Shown in pieces: positions 1 to 7,894 of a DNA stretch of 64,000 bases. Source of the stretch: JAZKAR01 sp040389065 (GTDB lineage: Bacteria > Pseudomonadota > Gammaproteobacteria > Burkholderiales > Casimicrobiaceae); the NCBI GenBank assembly GCA_040389065.1, contig JAZKAR010000023.1, forward strand, positions 1 through 64,000, written 5' to 3'. A model generated the notes under the pieces. It had not been told where the DNA came from. It saw only the letters and a list, made by a program, of their open reading frames with translations, and did no database searches. The position numbers and the translations under genes were made by a program. Within the stretch, counting starts at the first letter, position 1. Each line of letters begins with the position of its first letter.

Positions 1-45
1 TACATTTTTAGCCAAATCAATGCCGATAGTGATAATCTTCTTCAT
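1..45 (-). CDS. IS110-family transposase, N-terminal fragment (cut by window edge)
   Basis: Only the first 15 codons are inside the window; the gene reads off the left edge on the minus strand. They translate as MKKIITIGIDLAKNV, which matches the very conserved start of IS110/IS1111-type DEDD transposases, where the Asp in GIDLAKN is the first catalytic residue. The start codon at 43-45 is preceded on its own strand by AGAGGGGAAG, a good ribosome binding site. The transposase points away from the cassette-like genes to the right. The family is assigned from a short stretch, so the subgroup (IS110 or IS1111) is inference. Confidence 0.72.
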   Translation of the reverse strand, partial: MKKIITIGIDLAKNV

Positions 46-125
46 GACTTCCCCTCTTGGTTTTTGATGTATGTTTGACAACTCCATCTTGGCATCTTTG
101 TTTCTTCCGAAACAACCGATGCTTT
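1..125 (-). mobile_element. Terminal part of an IS110/IS1111-type insertion sequence
   Basis: Non-coding leader of the transposase whose start lies at 43-45. It contains a short hairpin, TTGTTTC (98-104) with GAAACAA (109-115). The exact outer end of the element cannot be fixed by eye; I place it near 120-160, just before the desaturase gene. IS110-type elements lack conventional terminal inverted repeats, and a subgroup (IS1111-attC) is known to insert into integron attC sites, which would suit the cassette-like genes that follow. A partial attC-like right box GTTATGC lies at 154-160. Confidence 0.5.
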
Positions 126-180
126 GCCGGGACGGGGAAGTCCCTTTTATTCGTTATGCATCATGAAAGGGATATTATCC

Positions 181-972
181 ATGCATAATTTTAAAATTGA
201 AAACCTTTCAGATGTGCAATGGAAGGATTTGATTCGCCTTAGTCAATCGGAAATTATTAATGAGTTGACCCTTTCTCTACCATGGCTATTAATTTCCTGG
301 TTTGCTGCTTTCCACAACATATATCTGGTTGCCCTTGCATGCTCGTTCATGTTTTTCCTTACTGGATTACGACAAGTGCATAATGCCTATCACTATGCGC
401 TAGGACTCTCTCGTCCCCTTACAGAGTGGGTCATGTTAATCATGAGCATTTTAATGCTTGGTTCCATGCATGCTATACAATTAAATCATCTTCGCCATCA
501 TCAATACTGCATGCAAGAAGAAGATATAGAGGCAATGAGTGCATATATGCCTTGGTGGAAAGCTATTCTCATCGGTCCTCTTTTCCCCATATGTTTGCAT
601 AAAAAAGCTCTGAACATTGGCAATGCTTATCAGCGCAAATGGATATATGCAGAACTTGCAATCAATTTTGTCTGGATAGTACTTGTATTTAGAGTACTTG
701 AGTATTCATGGTTAAAGTATCATGTATTAGCGATGGCAGTCGGGCAATGCTTAACTGCATTTTTTGCAGTATGGACTGTTCATCACGACTGCCAATCTGA
801 AATACTAATGGCGCGCACAATTCGAGGAAAGCTCAAAGCATTCACTACCTACAATATGTTTTTCCACGTTGAACATCATCTTTTTTCAGCAGTCCCAACT
901 TGTAAACTAAACCTATTAGCAGCCCGCATCGACTCAGTAGCTCCTGACTTAGTATTTAAAAAGGTACTTTGA
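181..972 (+). CDS. Fatty-acid desaturase-like membrane di-iron protein
   Basis: About 263 aa. It has the histidine clusters of the membrane fatty-acid desaturase/hydroxylase superfamily: HNAYH, NHLRHH and VEHHLF near the C-terminus, plus an extra VHHDC. Hydrophobic segments lie between the boxes. These proteins use a di-iron centre to desaturate or hydroxylate lipid chains or carotenoids in the membrane; the substrate here is not evident. The open frame extends upstream to a TTG at 124, inside the probable IS end, but I prefer ATG 181 because AAAGGG sits at the right distance and the residues before it look like translated non-coding DNA. It is followed seven bases after its stop codon by an attC-like site, so it is probably an integron cassette gene. 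Confidence 0.75.
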   Translation: MHNFKIENLSDVQWKDLIRLSQSEIINELTLSLPWLLISWFAAFHNIYLVALACSFMFFLTGLRQVHNAYHYALGLSRPLTEWVMLIMSILMLGSMHAIQLNHLRHHQYCMQEEDIEAMSAYMPWWKAILIGPLFPICLHKKALNIGNAYQRKWIYAELAINFVWIVLVFRVLEYSWLKYHVLAMAVGQCLTAFFAVWTVHHDCQSEILMARTIRGKLKAFTTYNMFFHVEHHLFSAVPTCKLNLLAARIDSVAPDLVFKKVL

Positions 973-978
973 GTAAAT

Positions 979-1035
979 GCCCAACAGCACGTTGCAACGG
1001 ATATGCTTCGCACGCCGCTGAACTTTACGTTAGGC
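979..1035 (+). other. Integron attC recombination site (59-base element)
   Basis: The outer boxes are GCCCAAC (979-985) and GTTAGGC (1029-1035), fitting RYYYAAC and GTTRRRY. Inside, GTTGCAACGG (991-1000) pairs with GCCGCTGAAC (1013-1022) with one unpaired G on the left arm, as expected for the extrahelical base of genuine attC sites. The length (57 bp) is typical, and it lies just after a stop codon and just before a ribosome binding site and new gene. Confidence 0.75.
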
Positions 1036-1057
1036 AACATCATTAAAAAGGATTAAT

Positions 1058-1270
1058 ATGAAAGAAAATTTCAAAAAAGAGAAAATAGGTGGTTATATTG
1101 GGCTTTTTATTACTATTGTTATATTTCAATTAGTCGCACCCAAAATTTTCGAAAGTCCATCTTCAGAAAAAGGAATCAACTTAACTCGAACATTTTTTGC
1201 ATCTATCACAGGGATAGCAGGTTGGTATATAGGCGTATATATAGCTAAATTTTTTAGCAAAAAATCTTAA
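1058..1270 (+). CDS. Small membrane protein, cassette-encoded
   Basis: 70 aa, lysine-rich at the N-terminus, then two hydrophobic segments (about residues 12-28 and 45-64) and a basic tail ending FFSKKS. No family recognised. The start follows AAAAAGGATTAAT, a good ribosome binding site, and lies 22 bases after an attC site, the usual position of a cassette's first gene. Two-helix mini membrane proteins are common among integron cassettes, but no function can be inferred. Confidence 0.55.
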   Translation: MKENFKKEKIGGYIGLFITIVIFQLVAPKIFESPSSEKGINLTRTFFASITGIAGWYIGVYIAKFFSKKS

Positions 1271-1382
1271 TATCAATTTATATTTTTAATCATTTATACT
1301 TTAGTTAATTTTTCATTACATATAATCAACGCAATTCAAACATTTCAACCTCTTAATTTAAACATTAGGTAACTAAAGAGAA

Positions 1383-1601
1383 ATGAAAAAAATATTTAAA
1401 TTATTGTGTGTGTGTTTCGCCAGCATCGGTGGAATATTATGCAATTTATTCTTTGGGCCTTTAGGCAACCTGCCAAAATACTATAATTACGGCAATCCTG
1501 ATTATTTAAAATTATTAAATATATCTTATATTAGTACGGGTATATTATCTTCTTTAGCAGCCTGTATTACAGCACATTTTCTAAAATCAATCTACGCATA
1601 A
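1383..1601 (+). CDS. Small membrane protein of unknown function
   Basis: 72 aa with two hydrophobic segments (about residues 5-27 and 47-68) joined by a short loop rich in Tyr, Asn and Pro. The N-terminus MKKIFKLLCVCFASIGG could be a signal anchor. TAACTAAAGAGAA precedes the ATG, a moderate ribosome binding site. It lies between other tiny membrane-protein genes in the cassette-like stretch; no family recognised. Its stop codon lies inside the hairpin at 1596-1625. Confidence 0.5.
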   Translation: MKKIFKLLCVCFASIGGILCNLFFGPLGNLPKYYNYGNPDYLKLLNISYISTGILSSLAACITAHFLKSIYA

Positions 1602-1625
1602 CAACAATCATTATTGTTCTTATGC
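1596..1625. other. 13-bp-arm hairpin between two small genes
   Basis: GCATAACAACAAT (1596-1608) faces ATTGTTCTTATGC (1613-1625) with one C-C mismatch and a 4-base loop. It spans the stop codon of the gene before and the start codon of the one after. No T-run follows, so it is not a classical terminator; it may couple or limit translation of the next gene, or be a relic of a recombination site. Confidence 0.5.
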
Positions 1626-1810
1626 CTATAATATTTACAACTACTCTTCAATCTGATGAGCCTAATTTTTTTACTGGCCTTACATCAGTTGTTCTAGAAG
1701 CTTTACTAATGTATTTACCGTTCGCACTAGTAGTAATATTTATGAATGCATTAACTATTTACTGGCATAAAAAGCGTGCAACAAATGCAATTACATACTT
1801 TCAACATTAA
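1622..1810 (+). CDS. Small membrane protein, doubtful
   Basis: 62 aa with one strong hydrophobic segment (about residues 23-47) and a basic tail containing WHKKR. The start codon is buried in the right arm of the hairpin at 1596-1625 and there is no clear ribosome binding site, so expression would need coupling to the gene before. No family recognised. A GTTAGGC box at 1830-1836, shortly after the stop codon, resembles the right box of an attC, but I could not find a convincing left partner. Confidence 0.35.
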   Translation: MPIIFTTTLQSDEPNFFTGLTSVVLEALLMYLPFALVVIFMNALTIYWHKKRATNAITYFQH

Positions 1811-1901
1811 AGTGCAATAGTCGTCAGGAGTTAGGCGTCATAATATTGCTACACCGTGCATCCAGACATTCGGAAGAAACAACAACCTGAAAGGAAAAAC
1901 A

Positions 1902-2339
1902 ATGGCTCTTATCAACCCCCACATTAACTTCAATGGAAATGCAGAAGAGGCATTCAATTTTTACAAATCAGTATTTGGCGGAGAATTCGCAAGGGTTATA
2001 CGTTTCAAAGATATGGCAAGCCCTGAAAATCCAATTGCAGAACATGAAGAAAATAAAATAATGCACATTGCTTTACCTATTGGAAAAAGCATTTTAATGG
2101 CAAATGACGTTCCAGAAAGTTTGGGGCGAACAAATGAAAACGAAAATAGAAGTAAAATTTCTATTAGTGCGGAAAGTAAAGAAGAAGCCGACAAATTATT
2201 CAGTGGACTTTCGGCAAGCGGGAAAATTGAATTTCCAATGGGGGAGAGTCCTTGGGGTTCATATTTTGGTTGTTTTAGAGACAAATATGGAATTGAATGG
2301 ATGGTGGATTTTGATCCGAAATATAGCGGTAAACTATAA
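1902..2339 (+). CDS. PhnB-like VOC superfamily protein, cassette-encoded
   Basis: 145 aa. It starts MALINPHINFNGNAEEAFNFYKSVFGG, the standard opening of PhnB-like (3-demethylubiquinone-9 3-methyltransferase-like) proteins of the vicinal-oxygen-chelate fold, and ends WGSYFGCFRDKYGIEWMVDF, the conserved C-terminal strand. Members form small dimers; few have a proven reaction and the annotation as methyltransferase is historical. CCTGAAAGGAAAAAC precedes the ATG, a good ribosome binding site. An attC-like site begins 17 bases after the stop codon, so this is probably a cassette gene. A second, diverged PhnB-like gene is at 40015-40449. Confidence 0.85.
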   Translation: MALINPHINFNGNAEEAFNFYKSVFGGEFARVIRFKDMASPENPIAEHEENKIMHIALPIGKSILMANDVPESLGRTNENENRSKISISAESKEEADKLFSGLSASGKIEFPMGESPWGSYFGCFRDKYGIEWMVDFDPKYSGKL

Positions 2340-2355
2340 TCAGGAAATAACTAAT

Positions 2356-2444
2356 GCCTAACGACGCAATCAAGGTGACCTTCGTGAAAACACTGCATCC
2401 AGGTTTTGCATCCGATGCGTCGGCACTTTTTTTGGTTGTTAGGC
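2356..2444 (+). other. Integron attC-like site
   Basis: Outer boxes GCCTAAC (2356-2362) and GTTAGGC (2438-2444) are perfect complements and fit the attC consensus. GACGC (2363-2367) can pair with GCGTC (2417-2421). The length (89 bp) and the position just after a stop codon fit. The right arm is longer than the left, so folding is less tidy than in the first site. Confidence 0.65.
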
Positions 2445-2453
2445 AATAATTAT

Positions 2454-2588
2454 ATGAATATTTTTATTTCGGGTACTTCAAGAAGATTAGGATTGCAAGT
2501 ACATTGTCTTGGTATGCTTCGAGTAACACAAGCACTCTATAAAAATATAATTTATTCAATATTGATAGCTACTTCCTGCCCTTTATGA
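2454..2588 (+). CDS. Short open frame after attC site, doubtful
   Basis: 44 codons from ATG 2454, starting MNIFISGTSRRLGL, which resembles the nucleotide-binding start of a short-chain dehydrogenase (normally SGTSRGIGL), then diverging. It follows the second attC-like site. Its end runs into the left arm of the terminator hairpin at 2564-2610. It may be a remnant of a cassette gene rather than a working protein. Confidence 0.25.
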   Translation: MNIFISGTSRRLGLQVHCLGMLRVTQALYKNIIYSILIATSCPL

Positions 2589-2610
2589 AGCAAGACAGAA
2601 AGTAGCTATC
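2564..2610. terminator. Hairpin terminator between converging genes
   Basis: GATAGCTACTTCCTG (2564-2578) pairs with CAGAAAGTAGCTATC (2596-2610), 14 of 15 positions matching, followed on the plus strand by TAATTTTAAT. It sits 14 bases beyond the end of the penicillin-binding protein gene on the minus strand and could serve both directions. Confidence 0.6.
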
Positions 2611-2623
2611 TAATTTTAATAAC

Positions 2624-5600
2624 CTAAGCCAAAGGTATAAGAATATCTAAATCCTGGCTATCTTTTAAATCAATGCGTTGTTTAAGGGTAGGCGCAAGCA
2701 CTTTAAGTATTTGCACGGGTAAAGCGCTGGTAAATTTATAATCGGCTGCTTTAGGTCCAGCAACATACGCCACTGAGGTACCAAAATAACGATCACCAAT
2801 ATAAAACACAAAGGCACCTGAACGGCTAACAACACGCTCAGAAGTTAAGCCGCCGCCTTTAGAAAACGTCTTGAAACGGTTATCTCCAGTACCCGTTTTA
2901 CCGCCAACTGGCGTATAGGTGCCATCTGGCAAGTTGAACGCCCCAGATACGCGACGCGCCGTTCCTTTATCTACCACTTCTGATAATACATTACGAACCA
3001 GCGGCGCAATTTCGGGGGCCATCACACGCTCGCCTTTAGTCTTTGTTTGCGTTAATGCTGTATCGTAAGGGGTTCCTGAAGCAAAGTGCATGCTATCGAT
3101 ATACACCATTGGCAAGCGTACTCCATCATTAGATAGAATACCCATCAACTCTGCTAACGATGCAGGCCGATCAGCTGAGGCTCCTAATGCAGACGCATAT
3201 GAAGGTACAAGGGAATCGAAAGGATAGCCAAGTGCTTTCCATTTTTTATGGATCTTTGTAAACGCATCGATTTCCATTATTTCTTTAATACGCTTATCTT
3301 GCCCTAATTTGTGTTTGCTATTAAATAGCCATTGGTATACTTCTTGCCGTTGATCTGTACTCGCTTTAACGAATTCAGACCAACTTGCTTTTGGATGCTC
3401 ATGAAGATAAGCAACCATCCATAGCTCAAGCGGGTGAATACCTGCTACATAACCGCGGTCAGTCAGGTTAAATTTGCCCGGGCCAAATTCATCATAAAGC
3501 TTGGTCAATGTTTTTTGCTCAACCTTTTGAGCAGGATTTAAATGTTTGGTTAAAAATGCAGATAACTGATCTATTCCGGCAGCAGGCGCAAGGCTGCGGA
3601 AAATAACTGCCAACCGTTTGGGACTATGGCGAGCGAGTTCAACCAGTAAGGCATCTGCTTGTTCTACATTTTTTCCATTATATTTACGATAAAAACTTCC
3701 TAAGAATGTACGACCTTCACGATCGGCAAAACGCTTTAGATACTCTTTTCGTTGTGGGTGGCTACTATCTTCCAGTAGTTGAGAATCAGTACCTGCAGCT
3801 TCATACATATAATAATGAGCGATATCACGCATTACCCGAATGTACACTAAGTTAACAGAACGGCGTGTAGCTTCACGCACGCTATACACCTGGTAGTTTT
3901 CATTTTTATCAAAATTTGCAAACGAGTGAATACCGCCACCTGTAAAGAAACGTTCGCCCGGATTCGCAGAATAAGGGCGCTCTACTGCTGCTTCTAGCAT
4001 TGATGTAAGGGTAGCGTGGGGAGAATGCTTTAAATACTCAATTACCCAGCGCTTTAACATAGATTCATGGGTATTTGGTTTGATGCTAGCAAGCGCCTCT
4101 TTACTCATAACCGAGTATTTTTTATGCAATTCAGAAATAACTTCGAGATACGTTACAAGGGTACGAAGTTTGGCGGTAGAACCTAAATCAAGTTTAGCGC
4201 CTTCATTAATATCGAATGGCTGATCAAAGTTATCTGCCTGCACGCGTACTTTATTGCCTTCTGGCGTGCGCTCAATAAGGGTAAAGCTATACGTTACACC
4301 TGCTGGAGAACCTTGCTGTAGCAAATATTTATCATTCAGTCCTACCGATTTAGCATAGGCAGGATCACGCAATTTAACAAGTTCAGTGGTAACGCTTTGC
4401 TGTAATTTGGAATCAAGCGTACTATTTACATTCAGATCAAGGCGATCAAGATCATACATGCGAGGCACACCCAACAACCCAGCAAGTTTAATGCGAACCG
4501 CATTGGCCCCTTTACGTTTAATGGGAGGAGTTGCTGCCTGATGGGCACGCTCTTTTTGCTGCTGAAGCGAAACATCAAGAGCAGCATCGCGTAGTTCAGG
4601 GCTAATGATTTTATCTTTTGCCATCAGTCTTAAATAGGAATCGGTAAGTGCTTCGAGCACCTTCATATCCCCATTTAAATAAAACGAAGGGCCGCGCTGT
4701 GCAATCATTAAACTGAATGCTTCTTTAAACACAACAGCACGCTCTTGCACCGACATCATCGAATTATTTTCCAGTATCTTGTTGACCTCATCAAACGAGC
4801 GACCATACCAGGCCCACATGCCATCGCCAATCCCTGATATCTCACCAAAACCAGCTCGGGCTGATAAAGGAACCGTATTTAAATATTCCAGCACCAATTG
4901 GCGTCTTGAAGCAGTGGTATCTTCTCCATTCAGATAGGCACGCACCGAGGCTGATAGCATTTGGCGCAATTTTTCTTTACGGGAGCCCGTACGCCCATCC
5001 GGTGAGTGACGAAATTTTTCAATTTGGGTGGCAAGCGTACTAGCGCCTGCTGCGTGATAATTAGGATGCGCTAAATGAATCAATTCATCCGTTAACGCTT
5101 TGCCCAGGCGCGACCATTCAATTGCTGGGTTACGTAACGGAGTTCCTTCATCCAAAAGCGTATGATTTTCAATATACAATAAGCTTTTCACCAATAACGA
5201 AGGTAGCGCCTCAAACTCTGGATACACGCGCAGAGGATAGCGTGATTGGTACATGAGCTGACCATAACCATCTTTTAAGGTGATCCCTGCCTGATCTTTC
5301 TCATGGTAAGGAAGAAACAGCCCTAATGACATAAAAGGCTCTGTAACTCCTTTATCTGCTAGCTTCACCATAGCAGGAGAAAGATTCGCTTGGGCAGAAA
5401 TAGTATAACCACGCGCTTGCAAGCGCTTCAAATAATTAGATAATCCTGCATACCCCATGCGCTGATCATAAGGCCCGCCTTGCTCTGGAAAACGAATTGC
5501 CTGGCTGGCACCTTCTTTCACCTGGAAAGCGGCATCATGCGTAATACGGGTAAAGAAAATAGCCTGCATGCGCGAAGTAGGAAGCTCGTGCAGCACTAAA

Positions 5601-5710
5601 ACAGCTACCGGCAACCCCACCATTACCATCATCGAGATAATCATGGCTCTTAGCACATAGGGAGAAGGTTTATCTTTATCTAGCTCGAGTTTGGCTTCTG
5701 AAGTATCCAT
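2624..5710 (-). CDS. Large class A-type penicillin-binding protein (transglycosylase/transpeptidase)
   Basis: 1028 aa. A cytoplasmic tail and one membrane helix (about residues 21-43) anchor it; the rest is periplasmic. A GT51 transglycosylase domain lies at about 150-330: IENHTLLDEG with the expected Glu at 181, GASTLATQ, and RKEKLRQML. The transpeptidase carries STAK with the acyl-ester Ser at 511, RSVNLV as the SxN motif, and GGKTGTG with Lys 938. The protein polymerises and cross-links peptidoglycan. It is longer than typical PBP1 proteins because about 200 extra residues (roughly 620-830) interrupt the transpeptidase between SxN and KTGT. The first GT51 motif departs from the usual EDxxFxxHxG, as in a known subgroup of long proteobacterial PBPs. 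It stands alone, convergent with the cassette array. Confidence 0.88.
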   Translation of the reverse strand: MDTSEAKLELDKDKPSPYVLRAMIISMMVMVGLPVAVLVLHELPTSRMQAIFFTRITHDAAFQVKEGASQAIRFPEQGGPYDQRMGYAGLSNYLKRLQARGYTISAQANLSPAMVKLADKGVTEPFMSLGLFLPYHEKDQAGITLKDGYGQLMYQSRYPLRVYPEFEALPSLLVKSLLYIENHTLLDEGTPLRNPAIEWSRLGKALTDELIHLAHPNYHAAGASTLATQIEKFRHSPDGRTGSRKEKLRQMLSASVRAYLNGEDTTASRRQLVLEYLNTVPLSARAGFGEISGIGDGMWAWYGRSFDEVNKILENNSMMSVQERAVVFKEAFSLMIAQRGPSFYLNGDMKVLEALTDSYLRLMAKDKIISPELRDAALDVSLQQQKERAHQAATPPIKRKGANAVRIKLAGLLGVPRMYDLDRLDLNVNSTLDSKLQQSVTTELVKLRDPAYAKSVGLNDKYLLQQGSPAGVTYSFTLIERTPEGNKVRVQADNFDQPFDINEGAKLDLGSTAKLRTLVTYLEVISELHKKYSVMSKEALASIKPNTHESMLKRWVIEYLKHSPHATLTSMLEAAVERPYSANPGERFFTGGGIHSFANFDKNENYQVYSVREATRRSVNLVYIRVMRDIAHYYMYEAAGTDSQLLEDSSHPQRKEYLKRFADREGRTFLGSFYRKYNGKNVEQADALLVELARHSPKRLAVIFRSLAPAAGIDQLSAFLTKHLNPAQKVEQKTLTKLYDEFGPGKFNLTDRGYVAGIHPLELWMVAYLHEHPKASWSEFVKASTDQRQEVYQWLFNSKHKLGQDKRIKEIMEIDAFTKIHKKWKALGYPFDSLVPSYASALGASADRPASLAELMGILSNDGVRLPMVYIDSMHFASGTPYDTALTQTKTKGERVMAPEIAPLVRNVLSEVVDKGTARRVSGAFNLPDGTYTPVGGKTGTGDNRFKTFSKGGGLTSERVVSRSGAFVFYIGDRYFGTSVAYVAGPKAADYKFTSALPVQILKVLAPTLKQRIDLKDSQDLDILIPLA

Positions 5711-6517
5711 AACATTTATTCTCTAGTAGACCACCCTTTTTAGCGGATGGAAATAAGCACTTAAAGTTAACCCTGACAGATTGAGTTAAGAGTTGTCGAT
5801 CGATTTTGCTGGATACCCCTTCAATATTCGGGAAGGCTCGAACGTTAGCCACGATTAAAACTCTATCTCTCATATTACGAAAAAAACGCCTCTAAATTTA
5901 GGCAAAATCAACAGAAAAATAGCTAGTTATTCGCTCAGAAGCCTTGAGTTTCAAGAGATTTATACATGCGCCCATTACAAAGGTGTATTAACTCAATAAC
6001 ATAACCATAAAATAGATACTAAAAAATTGTAAAAATATTTATTTAAAATTTATGCTTTATTATGTTTCCAATATGTTTTTAATACGCGCCCACTAGCTCA
6101 AAAAACATATAGCGCGTGGCTATAGCCACATTTACAAAACCGACAAGACTAAAACCAGGCTGAAAATGCAATTGCTAGCATTCGCATCAGGCGGTTTATT
6201 CCCAGCTTTTAATAAAAAACACTAAACTGACATAAACTAGCAAACAGCAGGCAAACATCACTTAAAAAAGCACTTAAAGTGAATACATTGCACGTATCAT
6301 CACAGGTAGGTAATATAGATTTAGTGAGCACAACATCTTAAATTTTAGGGGTTAATTTTAGAGGCTACGCAGTTAAGCTATATTTTGTAAACTGCCTAGC
6401 GAGCGCTTAGTAGACACCAACTTAATAGGTACCAATTAAGCCATTTAAAAAAGCAAGCATCTACCATATTATCAGCTTCTTTATCAGCCCTATCAGCCAT
6501 TTTTATAGAAAGATAAA
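5711..6517. other. Gene-free stretch with a relic of the intergenic repeat
   Basis: About 800 bases between divergent genes. I see no credible protein. A degraded single end of the dispersed intergenic element lies at 6359-6377 (TAGAGGCTACGCAGTTAAG, four changes from the consensus end). The phrase GCACTTAAAGT occurs twice (about 5757 and 6271). Promoters of both flanking genes should lie here but none stands out. Confidence 0.4.
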
Positions 6518-7045
6518 ATGCTAAAAAAAATCAGCATCATTTTCATTAGCTTACTAGCAGCTTTACTCTTATTTGCTACCACACGACCTGATGTGTTTCG
6601 TATTGAACGCTCGACTCGCATTAAAGCTCCCATTGATAAAATTTTTGCCATCATCAATGATCAACATCAGGCGGAAAAGTGGTCGCCTTGGGAAAAGCTT
6701 GATCCCTCCATGACAAAAACTTACAGCGGGCCAGCCAGTGGAAAAGGAGCCGCCTATCATTGGGAAGGCAACAATGAAGTGGGGGCAGGAAGCAGCGAAA
6801 TTATTGAGTCAATTTCTCCTTCAAAAATCACGATGAAATTAGATATGCTAAAGCCTTTTGAGGCCCATAATATTGTTCGCTTTACCTTACAGCCTGAAGG
6901 TGAAACCACGCATGTGATTTGGTCAATGCAAGGTAAGCAGCCCTACATAGCAAAAATCATCGGTATATTTATGAACTGTGACAAAATAGTAGGTAAGCAA
7001 TTTGAAGAAGGTCTTTTTAATCTTAAAAGTCTTGCCGAAAAATAA
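6518..7045 (+). CDS. SRPBCC (polyketide cyclase/START-like) family protein, membrane anchored
   Basis: 175 aa. An N-terminal hydrophobic segment (about residues 5-22) is followed by IERSTRIKAPIDKIFAIIND, the first strand-helix unit of the SRPBCC fold, then WSPWEKLDPSMTKTYSGP and the C-terminal amphipathic helix KQFEEGLFNLKSL. The fold forms a deep hydrophobic pocket for small ligands; this anchored subfamily is widespread in proteobacteria and has no assigned ligand. The following exported protein gene starts 57 bases later and may be co-transcribed. Confidence 0.8.
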   Translation: MLKKISIIFISLLAALLLFATTRPDVFRIERSTRIKAPIDKIFAIINDQHQAEKWSPWEKLDPSMTKTYSGPASGKGAAYHWEGNNEVGAGSSEIIESISPSKITMKLDMLKPFEAHNIVRFTLQPEGETTHVIWSMQGKQPYIAKIIGIFMNCDKIVGKQFEEGLFNLKSLAEK

Positions 7046-7102
7046 AAACTCACCCATTTCTTTTCCTGACTTAAATGATGTTGAATAACAAGGAATACGT
7101 TT

Positions 7103-7666
7103 ATGCGAATGACTCGGCAAAGTTTTCTTTTTATTATTCCATTCTTAACTCCTTTAACCCTTTCGATCCTTTTAACCTTTACCTGTACATCAACCCCTCT
7201 ATTAGCCCAATGGGTTTCAGAAGCTAAATCGCAACGCACATGCAACGAATTGAACGCTGCTGCATTCAATAACGATACAGATAAAGCCTTAGATCTCATG
7301 TACCCTGATCTCTTTAAAGTGATTACACGCGATCAGGCGATAGAACTATTACATAAAGTGCTTGAGAAAAATGATCAGTTTCAAATTACAAGTATGCGCT
7401 GCGAACCCCCTATACAGACAACAATTGTGGGTTCACGCTCGCTTGCTTTACTGCCCATTTCCACTGAGGCTCGGGTTCCAGGCGGAACCTTTCAATACAT
7501 CAGCTACTATTTAGGCATTTCAGATAATGCTGGCTCAACGTGGAAGTTTCTGTTTATGAAACATAACCCTGATCAAGAACAATTACAAAAAATCCTACCT
7601 GAAGGTATTGGCAACATTACTATTCCTCCTGAACAACAAGGCAACTTTATACCCGATGTTCAGTAA
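7103..7666 (+). CDS. Exported protein of unknown function
   Basis: 187 aa. It has a signal peptide with a long hydrophobic core (about residues 7-35) and likely cleavage after LLA at about 35. The mature part is mixed alpha/beta, with Cys at about 47 and 100 that could form a disulfide. No family recognised; the shape (short helices, then strands with TFQYISYYLGISDNAGSTWKFLF) is reminiscent of NTF2-like or DUF-type periplasmic proteins, but this is a guess. AACAAGGAATACGTTT precedes the start. An intergenic repeat copy follows it. Confidence 0.6.
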   Translation: MRMTRQSFLFIIPFLTPLTLSILLTFTCTSTPLLAQWVSEAKSQRTCNELNAAAFNNDTDKALDLMYPDLFKVITRDQAIELLHKVLEKNDQFQITSMRCEPPIQTTIVGSRSLALLPISTEARVPGGTFQYISYYLGISDNAGSTWKFLFMKHNPDQEQLQKILPEGIGNITIPPEQQGNFIPDVQ

Positions 7667-7718
7667 TGAACGTAAAGCACTTTATTCACTAGCAACTTGT
7701 TTTAATTTGCTAGAAGTT

Positions 7719-7839
7719 TAGAAGTTACGCAGTTGAGTTTTATCAGAGGACTGATAACTATAAAGAGTTAGCAGAAGAAATTAATGCAAACAATGCCGAG
7801 TTGCTAACATGTTGAGAAAACCCGGGTGCGTAACTTCTA
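7719..7839. repeat. Dispersed intergenic element (MITE-like), copy 1
   Basis: It begins TAGAAGTTACGCAGTTGAG (7719-7737) and ends TGCGTAACTTCTA (7827-7839), so the outer 13 bases are perfect inverted copies. The interior differs from the GC-rich best copies. It lies between the exported-protein gene and the racemase gene. Confidence 0.8.
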
Positions 7840-7894
7840 CAGGCATGAAAAGATATTAAGACTAGATAGCAAAACGAACTAAATAGGAAAAATT

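Noticed and set aside
1799..1836. Possible third attC with right box GTTAGGC at 1830-1836
   Set aside because: The only left partner (TTTCAAC at 1799) is too close and mismatched; recorded only as a hint.
5676..5873. Minus-strand open frame of 65 aa overlapping the 5' end of the PBP gene
   Set aside because: No ribosome binding site, no family, basic low-complexity sequence; overlaps a real gene.
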